64,000 nucleotides of DNA, taken from NCBI GenBank assembly GCA_002328495.1, contig DCUJ01000008.1, positions 228,691 through 292,690 on the forward strand, read 5' to 3'. The stretch comes from Sulfurospirillum sp. UBA2217 (GTDB lineage: Bacteria > Campylobacterota > Campylobacteria > Campylobacterales > Sulfurospirillaceae). The translations under genes were made by a program, and so were the position numbers. Shown here piece by piece: positions 52,999-61,900 of the stretch (position 1 is its first letter; each line of letters opens with the position of its first letter). Under the pieces are notes generated by a model that saw nothing but the letters and a program-made list of their open reading frames with translations, was not told the DNA's origin and searched no databases.

Positions 52999-55900
52999 AT
53001 GGCTCTTGAAGTAAATAGTGAGAGTATTGAGTATAAAAACAACAAAGTTATTATAAAAGCATTGCCTGAAAAAGGTGAAAATTTATCTGTTTTTGTACGA
53101 CCTGGAGATGAAATTGTCTTTCAAATGGAAGGAATTACGCCTGAGCAATTAGAGTACCTTTTGATAGGAGGAGACATTATTGTCTCTTTTCCAGGAGAAG
53201 GTGCTTTGACATTTGCTTCCTTGGGGCTAATGGGATTTAGTGGGAATCCACCCAAATTTAATTTTGGTGGAGGAAAACTTTTTTCTGTTGATAACATTCT
53301 GTCCAAAATAGAAGAAGTAAACGAACTCCCTATTGAGTCTGTTAATGCAAGCTTTAAAGTCAGAGTAAGCAATGTTGACGAAGAAACAGGTTTGATGAAT
53401 AAGCCTGAAAAACCCGATACTGCACAACCTACCGTCATCATTATTCCTCAAAATCAAATCAATGAAGAAGAAGCAATAAAATCAGAAGATTTTGTCGCCA
53501 TGTATAGCGATCAAAAAGAAGAAGAGTCGATTGCTGATGCGCCAAATGTTAATAAAAACACAAGTAGTTCATCCATTACAAGTGCAGGTATCTCCGATGT
53601 TTCAGATGCTGCTCAAGCGTCTTTGAAATTTACAATGGGATTTTTCCAAACAGACTATGAAATCAACCGTTCATCCGATCCACTCATTGCCACAGAAGTG
53701 CTTGGCGGTGGCGGTAGTAAACTTGGGAATGTTAGCACAAGTCCATCCGCACAGATAGAGCCACATACGATAGACCTAAGGGACGAATTTAAAGAAGCAA
53801 TTATTTATGCGGATAGCCCAGCTTTGTTTGGAGCAAATGGCGATTTTATAACAAGAGTTGTACGAGTCGTTCCCGAGCAACCTGAAGGTTTTCAAGTAAC
53901 ACTCCTAGAGGTCTCTGGATTACCTGCAAATTTTGAACTTGTCAACGCGACAGGAACAGGTGCGTATCAGAGTCTTACACGCGAGGTTGAAGGTGTTTCT
54001 GATGGATTTAGTATCGTCCAAACCGATAGTGGTACTGCGTTAGAATTTTTAGTCAAATATCCTTCAAATACAGCAGTGGCTACATTTTCAATTAACGTCA
54101 AAATAACTTCAGAATTTAGCTTAGACAATCTAGCCCCAGGGCGCACAATCGAAACGCCTGATCTTACCATGCTCATTGAGGAAAATGATGTCAATCTCCA
54201 AGTGAAAGAAACATTGGTCGCAGGTGATTATGTCTACCAGTCACAAGCGGGGGAGCAAGGTTTTATTGTCAATAGTAATCTGAATCGTAACATTATTTAC
54301 ACATCGCAAGGCGATTCTACTGTTATAGGTGGTATGGCAACAGATACTATTTACGGTCAAGCGGGTAATGACACCATTGATGGTAGATCGGGTAACGATA
54401 CGATTAGTGGAGGTACGGGGAGCAATGTTATTGATGGTGGCATTGGGGCAGATACCCTTAATTATGATTTTGTAGATCGTTTAACTGCGGTTGATGCGAT
54501 TGCTATCAGAGATTACATTACCTCAGGAGAATTTCAACAAATTATTACTGTTTTAAATGAGGGCATTTCTGTTGATTTAGGTGCGGGAACAGCTTCTGGA
54601 TTTACAGCAGATCAGGCGTATTTTACAGCTATCTCAACCAATGGTCCCTCTAGTGGAGTTGCTGATTTTTCAACATTGATGCCAACTTTTACGGATGTGT
54701 TTAGCAATATCGAAAATGTCAATGCTACAAATTACAATGATGTCATTTATGGGGATGCTCAAAATAACGCCCTAAGAGGTTTAGCCGGAGATGATTATCT
54801 GTATGGACAAGCAGGCAATGACACTCTTTTTGGCGGAGATGGAAATGATTATTTGGAAGGAGGTAGTGATGCGGGAGGCAAAATTATCGGGGGTGTTTTT
54901 ACTTCTGATATCTCTTCACTCATATCCTTAGGTAATGCCTTGCCAGACATGGCTATTACAGATCTTTATACTGTTTTCGGAGATTTTATTGATGGAGGGG
55001 CTGGAACAGATACGATTAGCTTCATAAACGCAACGGCTGGAGCAACCGTTCTTTTAAATACGCAAGACTCTGGTCTTAGCAATGAAGCAGGCATCGCTTA
55101 TAGTGCAGATCCATCTGTAGGTGTTGATTTGATTATGAATGTTGAGAATGTTGTTGGTTCTACGTATGCTGATACTATCTATGGCAATGAAAGTAACAAT
55201 ATATTGAGTGGACTTGAGGGAAGTGATCGCCTTTTTGGCATTAGCGGAACAAATTATCTTTATGGTTTTAAAGAAGGTTTTAGCGTTGCTGAAATGATAG
55301 ATATGATTGGAGATGAAATTTCTTCCGCATATTATAGTACGATCGGAAGCGATACCTTTGTACGTGTGAACAACGACAGAGATGTTCTTAAAATTGGGAC
55401 AAATCAATATACACTTTACAAAGATGCTATTTTAACGGCCGACAATTCAGGTTTTACCTATAGCGATTTAACTTCAATTATTTCTGATAATATTATCAAT
55501 TTACGATTAAATAGTATTTTAACAGCAGATGCCAATAATGCATTCTACACGGATGGAGATGATTATCTTCTTGGTGGAACAGGAGATGATTACCTGTATG
55601 GAAATGCAGGCAATGATACACTCAATGGTTCACTGGGAAATAACTATGTTGATGGCGGGTCTGGCATTGATACGGTAAGATTTAGTGCCGTAGGTTTAAA
55701 TAGGGTTAAGGTGGATTTAGAGACGAGAATAGGGGAAAAATACGATAGTGCAAATGTACTTCTAGGTGCAGATACCTTGATGAACATTGAAATCGTAGAA
55801 GGAACCGCAGGTAACGATACGCTTCTTGGGGATAGTAATAACAACACCCTTTACGGTGGTGATGGAAACGATACATTAGGAGGTCGTGGAGGCTCAGATT

Positions 55901-58900
55901 ACCTTGATGGACAAGGTGGAAATAACTGGGTAACATTTAGTGATTCCCAATACAGTGCTGTTGTAGATTTAGGAGCAAATCCAGCTTACGGAGAAGCTGT
56001 GATTAATGGCGCTACGTCAGTTCTTTACAATATTAACAATATCATTGGCTCAAACATAGCAGATACTTTAACTGGGAATACATCTTCTAATACCATCCTT
56101 GGTGGGCGTGGTGATGATACTATCAGTGGTGCGCAAGGCAGCAATGTTTTAAATGGAGAAGATGGAACAAATACACTCAGTTATGATTTTTACGCCAATG
56201 GCGGTGGAACAACAGGCTTGAGTATCAATTTAGCAAGTAGTTCTGTAAATCACGGTGTTTACACAGATGCTATAGCTAATTTTCAAAATCTTATTGGTAC
56301 CGATTATAATGACACGCTTACTGGTAATTCTCACAATAACACCATTTGGGCTGGAAGTGGCGATGACTTGCTTGTTGCCAGTTTGGGGAATGACCGTCTT
56401 ATCGGCGAAGCTGGAGAAAATACAGTAGATTACAGTGCTATTAATAGCGGAGTTATCATCAATCTCTTGGCAGGAACAGCACAAGGTGCTGGAAACGATG
56501 TTCTTGAATCCATCCAAAACGCCATTGGTGGAAGTGGAAACGATACTCTCATAGGAAGTAACACCAATAACACACTCTTGGGAGGACTTGGCAATGACAT
56601 CCTTAAAGGTAACCTTGGAAGCAATACGCTCGATGGAGGCACAGGAACGGGAGATACGGCGGATTATAGTTGGACAACAACAGGTGTTGCTGTTACCTTG
56701 GCAGACTCTCCTGCGAATGGCAGTGCTACAGGAACAGGAATTAGCGATGTACTCATTGGGATAGAAAATATCATTGGAGGAACTGGCGATGATACAATCG
56801 CTGGAAATAGTGGCAATAATACTATTTGGGGAACAGCTGGAGACAATACTTTAAGTGGTGGCTCTGGAACAAATACACTCTTTGGTGGCACAGGAAACGA
56901 CACGTTTATTGGCGGTGGTGGCACAGATGATTTTCGTGGTGGCGGGGGAAATGATGTTCTTACGTATGAAAATATCACAACATCCGTATTTGTCAATCTT
57001 GGAGAAAATAGAGCAACAGGTGCAAATATTGCGACCGATACAATCAGTGCGATAGATACTATTATCGGTGGAAGTGCGGATGATACGCTTTATGGAAATG
57101 GCTCAAACAATAGCCTTATGGGAGGAGATGGAAATGACACTTTATATGGTGGCAGAGGAAATAATAACCTTGATGGCGGTGATGATAGGGATATCGTAGA
57201 TTATCGGGAAGCAACGGATAGGGTTGTGGTAAATCTTAGTTCAATAGATTATACCGATACAACTTCAGGACAAACGATTGTGGCAGGAACAACACAACGT
57301 TTTGGGGTCTATGAGGGTGTTGATACACTTAGCAATATAGAAGATATTTATGGCTCCTCTTTAGATGATACACTTATAGGAAATGCACAAAACAACATCA
57401 TCTATGGTAGCACGGGACGAGATACGATTATGTCTATTGGAAGTACAGGTGCTGGAGTAAACTCACTTTATGGCGGAGAAGATAATGATACTTTTATCGC
57501 AGGTGCTGGGAATGATTTTGTAGATGGTGGGGCCGGCGTAGATACGATAGATTTTAGTCAGTTTGCAGCCACTGCTGGAGTTAATTTTTCATTACAAGGT
57601 AACAGTGCTCAAAATGTTGGTGTAGGTGGATTTGGTACATTTGCAGTTCAAAACATCGAAAAAATCGTAGGAACTTCATTTACAGATTTGCTGGAGGGAA
57701 AAGATTCTCAAGCAGATATTATTTTGGCAGAAGGTGGAGATGATACTGTTTTTGCAACATCTGGAAATGACATTTATGATGGTGGCACAGGAGAAAATAC
57801 TTTAGATTATAGTAACTATTCAGGGGCTATCATTGCAGATTTGGGGATTGGCGAAATCAATGGCATAGCAACAGGGTATGATCAAGTCAGTAACTTTATT
57901 CATCTCATCGGGTCAACTGGAAACGATACCCTTTTAGGAAGTGTCAGTGCAAATAATATTTTAGATGGATCAAGTGGAAATGACGTCATAGATGGTGTTG
58001 GTGGAAACAACACACTGATAGCAGGAGCGGGAGTCGATACACTGGTAGCAAGAAGTGGTGCTGATGTGTATGATGGAACAGGGCTTGGCGATGATACTGT
58101 TGATTACTCCAATTTGGCAGGACCAATCAATATTGTTTTAAACAGTGCAGGCAATGCAACGGTCAATTCTGGTTATGCTCATACATTAACACAGATAGAA
58201 CATATCATAGGAACGTTAGGCAATGATACCATTGTTGGTGATGGCACAACAGTCAATACTATCATGGGTTATGCAGGCAATGATACTTTGCAAGGAGGTA
58301 TGGGAAGTGCAGATGTCCTTATTGGTGGAACAGGCGATGATGTTTTTATAGCCAGTAGCGGTGGCGATAGTATCGATGGAAGTGAGGGAAGTAACACCTT
58401 GCTTTACAATACAGCAGCTGTTGATGCTATCGTTGGCTCAACGGGTGTTTATCTTGACCTCTCCGCAAATCGCATTTACCGCGATGGTTTTTTAACAGAT
58501 TTGACACAACTCAATGCTTTTATAGACCATATCGATACTATCCAAGGAAGTATTCACAGCGATACAATTTATGGAACAAGTACAGACAATCTTTTTTATG
58601 GAAACGCTGGAAATGACATTATATGGGGAAGAGAAGGCGCAGATATCCTTTATGCAGGGGCTGGAAATGATACGCTTGATGGTGGAGAAGATAACGATAC
58701 ACTTTACGGAGAATCTGGAAACAACAGACTCTTGGGTGGCAGTGGAAATGATACGATTATCGCAGGAACTGGCAATGACACTTTAGAAGGGGGAGCTGGA
58801 GTAGATCGTTTAGATGGTAGTCTAGGTGGAAACAATACATTCATAGGTGGCTCAGGAAACGATATCTTTATTGGTGGTGCAGGTAGAGATACACTGTACT

Positions 58901-61900
58901 ATCAAAATGCAGAATCAGCTTTACATGTAGATGTATCAAATAACACAATAACAAGTGACACCGAGGGTACAGATACACTCAATACGCATTTTGAAGTTAT
59001 CCGAGGCTCATTGTATGGTGATACTATTAACCTAGTTGACGCAGTGGCATCTACTACAGTTTTGGCAAATGGGGGCAACGATACCATTACTGCCAGTCAA
59101 AACCATAATGACACGATATCAGGTGGCGATGGCAATGATGTTTTGATAGCCAATGGTGGTTCAAACACATACTACGGTGGCAATATTACCATTGATGATT
59201 CGGGCAATGTTACAAACTTAGGTGCTAGTGGAACAGACACGCTAAGCTATGTGAATGCTACACAGGCAGTTAATGTCAATTTGAGCACAAACAGTGCTAG
59301 TGCAAATGGCTTTGGTGGGGTAGATACTATCTACAATGTTGCCAATTTAACAGGCTCTGCCCAAGGCGATATATTAAAAGGTGATGCTGGTATCAATGTC
59401 ATAAGAGCAGGTGAAGGTGATGACTGGATCGTAGCGACACTGGGGAATGATGCTATTTATGGAGGCAATCATACGGTAGTTGGTGGAAGCCAAGGAAGTG
59501 GAAATCCTTTAGAAGGCAGTGGTGATTGGTTGAGTTTTGCTGAAATTGCAAATGGACTAGATGCAACAATGAGTTCAAATTCTGTTACCTTTGGAGGATA
59601 TACGCCCAATATCGTAGAGATAGAGAATTTATTTGGTACTGTCCAAGGAGATACCCTAAGAGGCGATACAAATAACAATACCTTGCATGGTTATGATGGC
59701 AACGATGCTATTTTTGGAACAGCAGGAACAAATTTCCTCATAGGCGGTGCTGGAGATGATACCTTGTATACAGGTAGTGGTGTTGATAAATACGATGGTG
59801 GTGATGTATCGATAGGTGCAAATTACACTTCAAGTGGTATGAATGGAACAAACACCCTAAGTTTTTACTACACCAGTGGTGCCAATGTAAATCTAGGGTA
59901 TAACAATGGAGATGGCACTTTTGGTAGAGTGTTAGACGATGGCTATGGAAATGTAGAAACCTATATAAGAAATATAAACAATCTCACAGGTTCACTTGAC
60001 AACTCAGATACTCTTATAGGCAATAACTCCAATAACATCATTACAGGACTTGGTGGAGCAGACATCATCACTGGCACAGGTGGAGAAAATACGCTCTATG
60101 GTGGAACAGGCAATGATATCATTACGACAGCAAGCATAAAAAATGGAAGTGAAAGAGGCGATCTCGTTTTTGGGGGAGAAGGAACAGACACACTAATCGG
60201 TTCTTTTAACAGTGCTTTTTTAGTGGGTGGTACAGAAGCCTTTGCTGATGTAGAAGGCGATTGGATTAACTATGCTTCGATGACATTAAATGGTTCTTAT
60301 GGATTTTCAATCAACCTTGAATCGACTATCACATTTACAGATGCTGATGGCGATAGAGCTTCTATGAATGGTGCTTATTCTCAAATCTTTCAACTCGATA
60401 GCACGGGTGTAGCAACAGCAAATTTCGATTATGTTCGTCAAGTCGAACACATTATCGGAAGCTCTGGCAATGATGAACTCATGGGAAAACATGGAGAAAA
60501 TAATACCATACTTGCAGGAGCAGGAGATGATACCCTTTTCTTAAGTTCAGGGCAAGACTATCTTGATGGTGAGGGTGGAAGCGACTGGTTGAGTTTAGAA
60601 AATATGAGTGGAGCTATCTCAAATTTTGATTTGGCAAATAATAATGCGGGTGATACAAAAGTTTACAATGTTGAAAATGTCATTGATTATAATGGTGTTA
60701 GAAGTCAAACGGTATGGGGAACCAATAGTGCCAATATCTTTATCATGTATGGTGGCGATGACCATGTTTTGGGTCGAAGCGGAAACGATATCTATGATCT
60801 AGGGGCAGGAAATGATAGAGCTGCAAACAACTACGGTAGCGATACACTCATAGGAGGCTCTGGCACAGATACTTTGGATATGTATAATAATCTAAGCTCA
60901 TCACAAGGCTCAAGAGTTATTTTAAATGGCATAACTGCAGCTACGTATAATAATTATGCAACAGGATATGCGTCACTGGGATTATCAAATTTATCCGTTG
61001 CAACATCAAACTTAGCTATTTCAGGATTAGCAACATTGGCTGATGGAAATTATGATTTTTATCAAATTACAGATGGTCGAGGATTTACAGACTATCTCTA
61101 TCGAGATGGAGTAAACCCAGATTTTGAACAGTATCTATTAACCAATAGAAACGACACTTTTGTAGGTAGTGACAATGTAGATACCGTGCAAGGATATGAT
61201 GGCAATGACCTTATCTTTGCAGCAGGTGGCAATGACTTTATCTATGGTGGAACAGGCGATGACACTCTCTTTGGTGTTTCAGGGAACAATGTCTTAGAGG
61301 GTGGCAGTGGCAATGACTTTATCTTTGGTGGAACGGGAAATGACATCATTCGTGGAATCTCAGGCTACAATATTCTTTATGGAAAGGCTGGCAATAATCA
61401 AATTATTGGTGGTATAAATGATGATATTATCTATGCGGGAATCGGACAAGATGCTATTGATGGTGGAACAGGAACCGATACGTTAAAATTTGACGGTGGT
61501 ACACAAGGTGTTGTGGTTAATCTAGGAACAGATACATACAATGGGCTTGCATCAGGGAGTTTTATCAATTCATATAAAAATGGTGGAAGTGACCAAACGG
61601 GAACAGTGGTTGGTATTGAAAATGTTTACGGTACGGCTTACAATGACACCATGAGAGGTAGTGATGTTAGAAATGAGTTCTATGGTGGCAGTGGGGATGA
61701 TACCATTGTGGCAAGTCTTGGAAACGATGAGATTTATGGAGAAACTGGCTCAGATTGGTTAGATTTTAGTTTGATTACCACAAGTGCGGGTGTTAATATT
61801 GATCTTATGACACAAAATAATGCAGTATTTACATCAGGAAGTGCTTATAACCAAACACTTTTTGGCATAGAAAATATTATAGGTACCGCTCAAAATGATC